Shown: piece after piece, positions 35,374 through 45,807 of the stretch
How the letters are laid out: each line of letters starts with the position of its first letter
Numbering within the stretch: the first letter of the stretch is position 1
Assembly (NCBI GenBank): GCA_025506515.1
Contig: CM046452.1
Coordinates: 74,986,376 to 75,050,375, forward strand
Direction of reading: 5' to 3'
Length of the DNA stretch: 64,000 bases
From: Flaveria trinervia
Taxonomy: Eukaryota > Streptophyta > Magnoliopsida > Asterales > Asteraceae
Notes under the pieces: model-generated
Told to the model about the DNA's origin: nothing
Databases searched by the model: none
What the model saw: the letters and a program-made list of their open reading frames with translations, nothing else
Made by a program: the position numbers and the translations under genes

Positions 35374-37902
35374 ATGTCAAATCGATTTCGAAAATACCCT
35401 TCCGGTGCATCAAAAAAGGCAAAGAAGGCAAAACAAGCAGTTTTAAATGAATCAATAAAAGGATCACTACTTAAGTTCGTTAAAACCTCGAATACAAATG
35501 ATACAATAAATCAAGATGGACCTACAAACCTAGATGAACCAACAAACTTTGATGAGCATATGAATTTAGATGAACCAAATGATGTGAATGATCCTACAAA
35601 TAGTGATGACCCTACAAATAGTGATAATCCAACAAATAGTAATAAACCCACAAATAGTAATGAAACTCCAAATCAATTTAACGAAACTCCAAATTTTATT
35701 GATCCAAGTCAATGGAATAATATTAGTAATAATTTAAGAGATCTTATTATAGAAAAAGGCCCGTTAAAATTTATAATTATAATTTTCCAAAAGATAAAAA
35801 TTTAAGAAACTTTAATACTTCTCTTTATATGCAAACTTTACCAAATGGAGAAAAATATGAAAGAAAATGGTTGATTTATTCTATGGAGTTAGATAGAGTA
35901 TTTTGTTTTTGTTGTAAGTTATTTAATGTAAATCAATGTACAAGTAAGTTAGGAAATGAAGGTAGTAATAGTTGGAATAATATGAGTAGAAACCTAAAAG
36001 AACATGAAACAAGTAATGTACACATTATTAATATGAGAACATGGATGGATTTAGAGATAAGGTTGATGAAAAATAAGACGATTGATAAACATATACAAGA
36101 TCGAATAAATAAGGATAAAGAACATTGGAGAAATGTGTTAATAAGAATAATTGCCATTGTAAAGAATTTTGGAAAAAATGGTGTATCATTTCGTGGATCA
36201 ACCGAAAAACTTTTTCAAGAAAACAATGGTAATTTTTTAAGTACTATTGAGATGATTGCAGAATTCGATCCAGTAATGCAAGAACATATTCGACGTATAA
36301 AAAATAAAGAAATTCATAATCATTATCTTGGACATAATATGCAAAATGAACTAATTAGCTTATTAGCAAAAGAAATCAAAAGTCAAATTATTAAAAAAGT
36401 TAAGGAAGCTAAATATTTTTCAATTATACTTGATTGCACACCTGACACAAGTCACAAAGAACAATGTCCATTATCTTACGATGTTTAGACATTTCTTCAA
36501 CCCCAATAGTTGTTAAAGAATATTTTATAGAATTTTTAGTAGTAGATGATACAACTGGTAAAGGTATATTTGATGCTATTATCGAAGAAATTAATAAAAT
36601 AGGACTTGATGTAGATAACATTAGGGGACAAGGTTATGATAATGGATCAAATATGAAAGGAAAACATCAAGGAGTGCAAAAGCGCTTACTAGATATTAAC
36701 CCTAGAGCATTTTATACCCCATGTGGTGCTCATAGTTTAAATCTAGTAATTTGTGATATGGCTAAATCTTGTAAAAAAGCTAGGGATTTTTTTGGAATAA
36801 TACAACGGGTTATTGTTTGTTTTCATCATCTACTAAAAGGTGGCAAGTTTTAAAAGACAACGTTCCATATTTAACTATTAAATCATTATCACAAACACGT
36901 TGGGAAAGTCGCATAGAAAGTATTAAAGCAATTAGATTTCAAGCTCCACAAGTAAGAGAAGCGTTATTGGAATTATATGATGAATCAATTGATGATGATG
37001 ATCTTAAATTTAAAAGTGAAGTTAAATCCTTAGCTAAAACTGAAATAGGAAATTTTGAATTTTTATTAGGTATGGTTATTTGGTATGATATTCTGTATGC
37101 TATTAATATAGTTAGTAAGAACTTACAAGCAAAAGACATGAGTATTGATGATGCTATAACTCAATTAGATGGACTTATTTGTTTTTTTAAAAAGTATAGA
37201 GATGATGGATTTGAAAAAGCTATGATTGCAGCCAAAGAGATTGCATTAGAGATGAATGTAGAACCTACTTTTCATGAAAAACGTATTATTCGTAGAAATA
37301 AAAAATTTGATGAAAATATTGATAATGAAACTTTGAAAACACCGGTTGAAAGTTTTAGGACTGAGTACTTTTTATACATAGTAGACCAAGCTAGTTCTTC
37401 ACTTAAAAATAGATTTGAACAATTTAAAGAGTTTGAAAGTACTTTTGGTTTCATGTTTACTATTAATAAATTAAAAATCGTGAATGAAGAAATTTTAAAA
37501 CAGAAGTGTATTAACCTTGAAAATGTTTTAAAACATAATGATAGTATAGATATTAATGGTTTAGATTTATTTCAAGAACTAAAAATGTTAAGAGAGATTA
37601 TTTCTTTAGAATCAGACACACTTATTAGTATATTAAATTATATTAAAAAATTTAATTCTTTTCCAAATGCATATATTACCTATAGAATTTTGTTAACTAT
37701 TCCCGTAACTGTTGCTTCCGCGGAACGAAGCTTTTCCAAATTAAAGCTTATAAAAAATTACTTAAGATCTACAATGTCACAAGAAAGATTAAACGGTTTA
37801 GCTACTTTGGCTATTGAAAAAGAATTTCTAGAAGGATTTGATTATGAATATTTCATTAATGAATTTGCATCATATAAAGCTAGAAAGGTAAATTTCATAT
37901 AA
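35374..37902 (+). CDS. hAT-Tip100 transposase (TTF-type zinc finger, hAT dimerisation), frameshifted
   Basis: Four overlapping frames (35374-35805, 35829-36488, 36464-36853, 36817-37902) give one protein. The N-terminus is basic, followed by an Asn/Pro/Thr repeat ('DDPTNSDNPTNSNKPTNSN'). A TTF-type zinc-finger region contains 'RKWLIYSMELDRVFCFCCKL'. The catalytic part shows Asp in 'YFSIILDCTPDTSHKEQ' and 'GQGYDNGSNMKGKHQGVQ', then 'YTPCGAHSLNLVICDMA'. The C-terminal dimerisation domain has 'TIPVTVASAERSFSKLKLIK'. The protein cuts and pastes DNA by recognising the element ends. The breaks are all -1 shifts; the one near 35775 is a lost T in a T run, in line with the homopolymer pattern elsewhere in the window. 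No other stop is seen. It is inactive as written but may be intact in reality. Confidence 0.85.
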
Positions 37903-38102
37903 ACATCTATACATAATACATACACAATACATTAGTAAAAAATTTTTTTTAACTCCGCCAACTATAAACATTTTAGTTTATTATTGCCGGTCCCAAGCCC
38001 GGATAAAAGAGGAGGGTTTTAATAAAAATATTTTTGGATAGGGCCCCATTTTTTCTATTTTGATTGGGGCCTCAAATAACATTGGGACGGCCTGGGAGAC
38101 GG

Positions 38103-41100
38103 TAGTAGTAAAGTATGTGTTATAAGAACATTTGTAATGGGTATTGTACACCTTAAAACTTTGCATGGAAAAGGTCATGAATAACCAGAGCTTGCCATTA
38201 TTACAAGTGTATGAGGGTAAAAAAAGGTAGAAAAGATATTGAGTTACTTTTTTATATTGTTTGTGATTGGTTTATAAACAGAGAGAACGAATTCACATCC
38301 CGTTCTCCATTTGTATCTTTATAATTTATTAAAAAAGATATTATTCGTCAAATTTACCTATTTGTTTTTAAAATTCTTCACTGCATTTCATATCTGAATT
38401 AAACAATACTTATTTATTATTTATTTATAATTATAATAGTATTTCACTTTTTTCCTCTCACATCTATTAATACAACATATTAAAAAAATCATAGCTATGA
38501 ATATTAAAGACATACAACCTATTTTAAGAGATTGTTTTCTCTTAAAATTATGAGAATAAAATGAAGTAAATAATTTTATGTTTTTTTGTTAAATTTGAAG
38601 ATAAGGATGAGGACAAGGAATGTGCTGAGAATGCTTTAAAGCATTCATGGTGGATTATTTATACTTATTTATATGATTATATTAAAAATCATTAATATAA
38701 TATTTTATATATCTTTATCATTATATTTTATCTTTCATTCACTAACAATTACTGTAAAAAATATTTAAAAAATTATAGGGTCCCAACAACGATTTCCCAA
38801 ATATACAGATTAACAATATATTTTATCTCTACTCCACGCACAAACATTTACAATCATTTCATATAATATAAAAAACACATTCATATATTTATAGTGAATT
38901 CATTATGAATTCTCTTACGTGTCATGTATTTGAATGAGGTTGAGTCTCCATTTGAGGTTAAAGGTTCGAACTTCATCTATAAGATTTTAAATGTAAACTA
39001 GTTATGGTTTATAGAATTAAAAGTAGATTATATTAATGCACGAGTTATTATAAAAAAATACATATTGGTGAGTGTGTTCTTTGTATATATTGGTGAGTGT
39101 GTTCTTTGTATTATAGATAATACTTTTAGTTTGTTGTGAGTGGATAATATAAAACATGTTATTATTCATCTCTATATTTAATAAAAGAAATATTCATTTC
39201 TATTAAATTTTTAATACTTTTTGAAAATAGTTGTGAATAGAGTAGAGAGAAAATATAATAATAAATGTATTAAAAATATTATTTAATTGAATTTTCCATT
39301 TTACTATCAAAATAATTATAATTTTGGTAAAATATTAACTTTAAATTTTTTTTTCTTAATAATTTAATTTAACATCATACTAATCACGATAATTTCTTAA
39401 CAAAAATAAATAACATATTATTAAAAATATTTTAATGTGACTTAATTTTGTTAAGGTATAGTTTAATTTGTAGTTAAATATTGTTAACTAAAATACTTCA
39501 AAAATAAATATAAATAGGTTTATGGATAATTATGCATAATAAAGTGTTTACTAAGTAGTTTTAAGAAAGCCAACTCTAACCTATCAAAATTTTTATTATT
39601 TATTTATATATTTTATTTTGAAATGGTGTTTTAGTAATTGTGTATTAACTTATATTTAGTAAATAATCATTGTTACATGTATAATCCATTATTTTACTTC
39701 ATGATTGAACAAATCAGTCTATTTTTAACAAACTAAATCATAGATCATACTATTTTTCATCAATTCGATTTCTTCCAGCATCTTTTCTTCGATTTGTTGC
39801 TTCAATTAATATATAACAAAGTTCAGGAAATTTTAATCCATTCCAGCATTCGTATATTCAAGAAGGTGATAGTTTTTTTATTTTTTTTCTATTGATTGAT
39901 CGGGTCCAACCTTATTTGTTTAGATTGTTGGTTTCGTATACCATCTTAGGATAATGATGAATGACTCATGCTTGAACAAAAGACATATACTGATGATGAA
40001 AAATTAAACCTTGTAGAAATCAACGATGATGATGAAGAAATCAACATAACAGATGATGATGAATTACGTATACAAGTTATACCTTGAAGGATGATGATGA
40101 AAAATTAAACCTTGAAGAGCGATGATGATGAATTACGTATACAGGTTACGTATACGTATCAACATAATAGAATACGAAGTTGTCTGTTATGATGATGAAA
40201 AATTAAACTTTGAAGAACGTATACAGGTTAAACCTTGAAGGATGATGTATTACGTATACAAGTTAAACCTTGAAGGATGATGATGATGATGAAAAATTAA
40301 ACCTTGAAGAACGATGATGATGAATTACGTATACAGGTTACGTATACGTATCATCATCTGTAATGTTGATTTCTTCATCATCAACCATCTTAAGATGATG
40401 ATGATGAATTACGTATACAGGTTACGTATATGTGTCAACATAACAGAATACGAAGTTGTCTGCTAAAGAAATCGATGATGATGATTACAGTAGATGTTTT
40501 CTCATATTGTGGGGTTACGTATACGTAAATATGAGTTACATATGTAAAACTATCGGTTACGTATATGTAACTCATACACATATTCATAGCTAATTTACAT
40601 ATGCAACTCGTAGTTACATGAACACAACTAAAAGATTTCTAGTTACAAAGTTCTCAACTATTACATATATACAACATATATAAGCAACATGCCTTATTAT
40701 TTATTCGGTTGAAAAAGCACACCAATATATATGTAATAACATAACACAAATATTTTGCATTATCAAGATTATTGAAGTGTTCAAAAAGCCAGACATCTTT
40801 CTCATTCAATTTTTTCTACCTTTTGTGTTTCTACCTTTTATGTTTGTGTTGACAATTCTTCTAGGTGTATATACATATATGTAATATGGTTATATATAAG
40901 TAACGCAAATAAAATATATTTCAACATGTGTCAGAAAAAAAAAGTCGACTTACATATACGTAAACATGGGATATATATTTAAAAGTTTGAAGGTCTGAAT
41001 GAAAAGAACGACTATGTTTTAGATCTATTTTGTAATACATATATGTAACTTTTGTGTCAAATTATGCTTAATATTTAATATTCATAGATCTGTGACTAGA

Positions 41101-41305
41101 GAAAAAGAAGAGTGAGTGAAAATAATTAGAAATTTAAAACTATAGATAGTTTCTAAAATTAAACATTATAATCTCTCAAAAATACCCTTAAACCTAATAA
41201 TTGATTCATATAAACTTCTTTTAGTTACATGATTGCCACTATAAATCCTGACCATTGATTAAACAAGATCAATGGTGAAAAATTAGTTTTTAGTTTTTTC
41301 ATAAA
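38103..41305. other. AT-rich intergenic DNA with a minisatellite, no gene
   Basis: No credible coding frame. 38640-39720 is extremely AT-rich. 'ggttaaaggttcgaac' near 38957 resembles a B box of a decayed SINE. The minisatellite at 39985-40490 and the palindromic words that follow to about 41060 are described separately. Confidence 0.45.
39985..40490. repeat. Minisatellite of GATGATGA / ACGTATAC modules
   Basis: Modules recur in varied order: 'gatgatgatgaattacgtat', 'acaggttacgtatacgtatc', 'gaaaaattaaaccttgaag' and 'gaatacgaagttgtctg'. The longest unit appears near 40121, 40313 and 40396. One stretch (about 40350-40384) is an inverted copy of 40025-40055. The core TACGTATACGTA is a perfect palindrome. 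Confidence 0.85.
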
Positions 41306-41310
41306 ACTTG

Positions 41311-41499
41311 TGTAACATCTCGTTTTTTTTTTTTTGTTAACTAAAAGTTAATTTTGTTAGTTCTTGTAAGGGCCATTTATGCTATTTATGAAACTTGGTG
41401 GGCTATTTATGTATGTTTTTTTTTATTTAATTTAAAGTTTATAAATATTATATGATAATAATGTTAATATTAATAAAAAGTATAAATACTATTATGTAA

Positions 41500-41541
<42 letters not shown>

Positions 41542-43824
41542 TATAATAATGATAATAAAAATAATAATAAAAAGTTATCAAAGTTAACAAAGTTAAAACT
41601 TAATAAGTTCAAGGGGGCCTAATTGTCAAATTAGAAACTTGAAATATTAAGTTTGGGTTTAGTATAATAGAAAATCAATGTTGAGGGACCAAAGGTGTAA
41701 TTTATCAAAAATCAAACCCCCCCCCTTCTCACCCCGTTTTTCCGGTGACCTCGCCGGCCGGACTCCGGCCAAGTCCGGCGAGGCACCAAAAACGCCAAAA
41801 ATCGATGTTTTTTTAATCCGAAACCGTCCCTAAAACGTTCTTGAACACGATTCGAACGCAATCATGGACTTTAATTGGGGTTTAAACGTTGAATGATACC
41901 CAATCGAGGGTGTAACCGTAGCTTCTTAAACCCATAACCGTTCGGGCATTAAATCTCAATTATAATCTAATTAAGCGAACATGAACGACCATATACCTAT
42001 TCCTAATCGAACTCAGCACTCTATTTCACCTGAAACCAACACAAGCATCACTTTCGATTACCCCTTTTCATCGCAACCTGCAACAACCGTAGGCCACTTT
42101 CCGAGCTTGTTAACTTGAAATTATCAGAGGGCTTTTCATCGTGGGGATCACTAGAAGCTTACTGTAAAAGGAATTTGAGTTTCATCGAAGATTTCATCTC
42201 GAATCGGTTCTCCACAGTCGCGACCTAGGTCCATAACGCGAGCATCAAATACCAAACGAACCAAGTAAGTTAAATACATACATATACTCGATTTCACATG
42301 AGGAACAAAAGCCCTAAACTTAATTTGATTGATAACTTCGAATTGATGTTCAATTTGATCGATTTGGGGTAAACAAATTCTAAGGTTCTTAAGGATTTGG
42401 GGGTTTTGTTTAGGTATGCTTTTTATTAATTTAAACGCGAACACTAACGCGGCTGGATGCCTTGGTTCACTGGTTATGTTACTCCACTCACACACATGAG
42501 GTCCCGGGTTCGAACCCGGGCACCATCATGTTATTTTTTTAAAGGGTTTTAACCCTTAATTAAATTACAAAAACGTTTTAATACATATAAAAATTATTTT
42601 ATAAACTTTAAATATTTTAAAAAGGCATCATATATTTTCTGTATTTTTTTTTTAGTTTAAGTAATTATTATATTATTTTTTTTCTTTCTTGAATAATAAA
42701 ATGGATTACAAATAATAACTAAAAATTATTATTGTTTCAAAATGTTTCTTTTAATACCGTTTAATGGTACCTAATTCTTTTTGCTATAAAAATCTATTCA
42801 AAATTTATGAAACTTTCAAAATGTTATAATTATTTTTTTTATTATATAGTGAGTATAAAACATAATTATATATTTTTAGAAAATATAAATGATTTTCATT
42901 TGTTAAAAATAATTATTTAACAAACCTCAAACCCCACTTAATCCTTGTACTCATTAATTAGTTAAACCATTATGTTTAAGTTTAAATCTTGTAATATATA
43001 TATTTAGGTGTCTTGTGACGATACACCTTGGAGCGACGCTTGTTAATATTATTATTAAACCGCCATTATATATTATTGTCAAGTGAGTTTTCCTTGCCCC
43101 ATTTTATTTTATTTCACACCACTTTGGGGTGAAACATGATTATCTATACATTGTACACTTATAAACGTTTGAGACTTATAAGCACATGCAATTCATCTTA
43201 TTATTATGTCATGGTTATTTGTGTATTGTAAGTGTTTATATGAGATACATAGTTTGTTTACAATCATTAACTATTGCTAGCCTGGCGACGTTTTAGATCT
43301 TTGGGCCTGACAAGCCTATTTGGTGCTAAAGTCGATGTATTGCCGACTCCTAGGAGCCGTATGCTTGTGCACTAGGGAACCAAATACACTTAGCCAATCT
43401 TTTAACTTGTAATCAAGTCGAGGTTTGGTTGTAACGATATGTGTTCTATAACCTTACTTGCTTATGACCTATGACATGAATTGCTACTTGTAACTTTATC
43501 ATTTTATGTATAAAAGAAACCTTGGAAACTCACCAACTATTTATAGTTGACCCTCTTATTTTTATCATGTTTCAGGAAATCCCCAAGTTTAAAGTGGACT
43601 TTTGAAGCGTGGAAATAAAACTAGGACTTGGACCTAGTTAAATAATTAAATGTTATACTACGTTTTGTTTTAATTGGGATTATTTCATGTTTTGTGGCTT
43701 ATGTTTGTAATGACTTTTGAAACTTATAATTTTAATATTTACACTTAAATATAGCGTTATGTGGCTGTGAACAATCTTAACCCTCACATCTCGACGATTC
43801 CGCCGTCAAGGTTGGGGTGTGACA
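41311..43824 (+). repeat. Tekay (+) 5' LTR
   Basis: It pairs with 49237-51750. Notable content: a C run and GC-rich 'cgccggccggactccggcc' near 41750, an (AAT)n microsatellite near 41497-41545, and a tRNA-like module at 42452-42525. Confidence 0.95.
42452..42525 (+). other. tRNA-like Pol III module inside the 5' LTR
   Basis: It has an A-box-like 'tggttcactggtta', then 'ccactcacacacatgaggtc' and a perfect T-arm 'cccgggttcgaacccggg' with B box GGTTCGAACCC. A T run (42532-42540) follows within 20 bp, as a Pol III terminator would. The acceptor stem pairs poorly, so this is not a working tRNA gene; it is probably a captured tRNA or SINE head. Confidence 0.65.
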
Positions 43825-44494
43825 GATTGGTATCAGAGCCCATAACTATAGGGATTTAGGTTATTAGTAATGGTGACCTAGACTATAGCTTATGCATGAA
43901 CCTCATAGGATAATATTTATATTCTTGGAAATATATATTGTTACATGCTACATAATGCTATACTTTATGTGCAACTTGATGCCTTAGCATAGGTTGCCTT
44001 GTAATTGTCTAAACTTTGTTACTTGTCTCCCTAAACTTAACTTTGACTCATTGACTCTCCCCGACAAATGAAACTTCTTAATCTTATTCTCGTCAACACG
44101 TGGAATCGTATACTTATGCTTAAGAATTGAATCTTTAGACTTATGTCTAATCTATGTAAATCTCATCATGGTTTTGATTTCATAAACCTAAGAAATTGGT
44201 GTGACACATGGACACCTGTATTCTGGATTTCCTGGCAAAAGGCCCTCGGGCTAAGGCAAGCATATCGCATAAATCTACGGGACTAGTTATGCTTACCTGG
44301 GGATTTCTGGGATGAGTGATAAACCATGGTCAACATACACAAATTTCTAAGGCGAGTGGGTCAACTTACCTTGACGTGTCAGCGGTTCCAAATGGTAATG
44401 CGTTACCAAATGGAACCATTCCATGTGCCTTACAACTTTTTTTTGCCTTATCCTTGTTAAAATTCTCATATCTAACTCATTTGTATATTCCAGC

Positions 44495-45744
44495 ATGTCT
44501 CGTCATCATGGAAAGCGTGGAAGTTCCGATCGAAAGTTAGCCGCCATGATTGCTCGACAAATAGCTGCTGTCATTCCGACCATGGTTGCTGAACTTAATA
44601 GCACCTTAATGACCAACGCTAGCAACAATGGAAATGGTCATGGAGAGAATAGCAACAATCAAAACGGGAACAATCAACACGGGAATAATCAAACTTGCAC
44701 CTTCAAACACTTTAGCTCTTGCAAGCCCACTAGTTTTAGTGGCAAGGAAGGAGCCACTGGCCTTTTGAGTGGTTCGAAAGCATGGAGAATACCTTTATCA
44801 ATTGTGAGTGTCCCGATGCACTCAAGGTTCGTTATGCCACTAGTATGTTCCAACAAAGGGCTCTTACCTGGTGGAATAGCGAGAAGAGGAATCGTGGACC
44901 CGATGCCATTCTAGCACTTACATGGGAAGAGTTCAAGAACATCGCCATCGCGAAGTTCTGCCCAAGAAGTGAATTGCAAAAGTTGGAAGAAGAGTTTTGG
45001 AATTTGAAGCAAAATGATGGTGATCATTTGGCCTACTCAACTAGACATCATGAGTTGAGTATACTGCTGCCCCATATGGTCGACACTGTTCCCCGCAACA
45101 TCGAGAAGTTCATTAAGGGTGTACCACCCCAAATTCAAGATGCTGTGGTGGGTAGCCGACCCACAACCTTGGAAGAAGCCATTACAATCACCGCTCAACT
45201 CACCGAGAACCATATAAGAGCGGGCACCATGTCTGTGAAGGGTGCAAAGAAGGTGGAGAAGACGGCTACCGAGGCGGTTAAGGAGACCAAAGTGAACTGA
45301 CCGTCTAACAGCCACAACAACAACAAGAAGCGCAAGTTCACACCGGCGCGTAACTATGCCGTGGCTGCACCTAAACAACCCCAAAGGCAACCTGTACCTG
45401 CGGCTACATCTGTGGCACAAGTGCCTGGGGCTAGGGCTTATGCTGGTCCTCAACCGATGTGCAGCACGTGTAGGTATCATCACCCGGGGAATCAACCATG
45501 CCGCATTTGCACCTTATGCGGTAAATATGGTCATTTGGTGGCAACTTGCCACCGTGCACCTAATAATGCCGCTGTGGTCACAAACCGTGTTTGCTACAAC
45601 TGTGGGGAACCTGGCCACTTTCGCCCACAATGCCCTCGTCTTGTGGGTAATGTTCCACAAGCCCGAGGACGTGCTTTCAACATCAACGCTAACCAAGCAC
45701 AAGCAAACAACGATGTGGTGAATGGTACGTTAACTCACCCTTAA
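44495..45744 (+). CDS. Tekay (+) gag with zinc knuckles, broken
   Basis: Starts MSRHHGKRGSSDRKLAAMIA. After a shift near 44765, frame 44782-45300 gives the gag core ('ALTWWNSEKRN', 'FKNIAIAKFCPRSELQKLEE', 'FIKGVPPQIQDAVV'). A TGA at 45298-45300 interrupts it, but the same frame continues to two zinc-binding motifs: 'CTLCGKYGHLVATC' and 'CYNCGEPGHFRPQC'. The last codons before 45724 (…DVVNG) lead into a candidate intron. Gag packages the element RNA. It is not functional as written. Confidence 0.85.
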
Positions 45745-45807
45745 ATTTTGTGATCGAATTCATTTCATATTTTACCTGTATTGTTAAATACCTTAAAAAT
45801 TGAACAG
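45725..45807 (+). other. Candidate 83-nt spliceosomal intron between gag and protease
   Basis: It begins GTACGT and ends TTGAACAG, is AT-rich and contains in-frame stops. Removing it joins 'GATGTGGTGAATG' to 'GTATGTTCCTTATT' in frame and restores the usual gag-protease junction ending in 'FLINKTYAYVLFDSGA'. The minus-strand Tekay element in this window has the same junction uninterrupted. Confidence 0.6.

Larger units (their letters stand above)
34313..38094 (+). mobile_element. Full-length hAT-Tip100 transposon
   Basis: The left end is CAGGGCCGGCCC; the right end as reverse complement is CAGGCCGTCCC. They are flanked by a perfect 8-bp target duplication GGAGACGG at 34305-34312 and 38095-38102. 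The 3.8-kb element holds one transposase gene on the + strand. Its leader has a GC-rich, internally repetitive patch (34570-34770) and a heptanucleotide tandem repeat. The unmutated target duplication and near-complete reading frame suggest a fairly young copy. Confidence 0.92.

Noticed and set aside
39985..40490. CRISPR-like array
   Set aside because: The units are shuffled and of varied length, there are no constant repeats with unique spacers, and the genome is a plant nuclear genome.
42452..42525. Functional tRNA gene
   Set aside because: The A box, B box and T-arm are good, but the acceptor stem does not pair and it is duplicated because it lies within an LTR.
45037..45495. Antisense open frame opposite Tekay gag
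   Set aside because: Shadow of the gag coding strand, with no recognisable domains.
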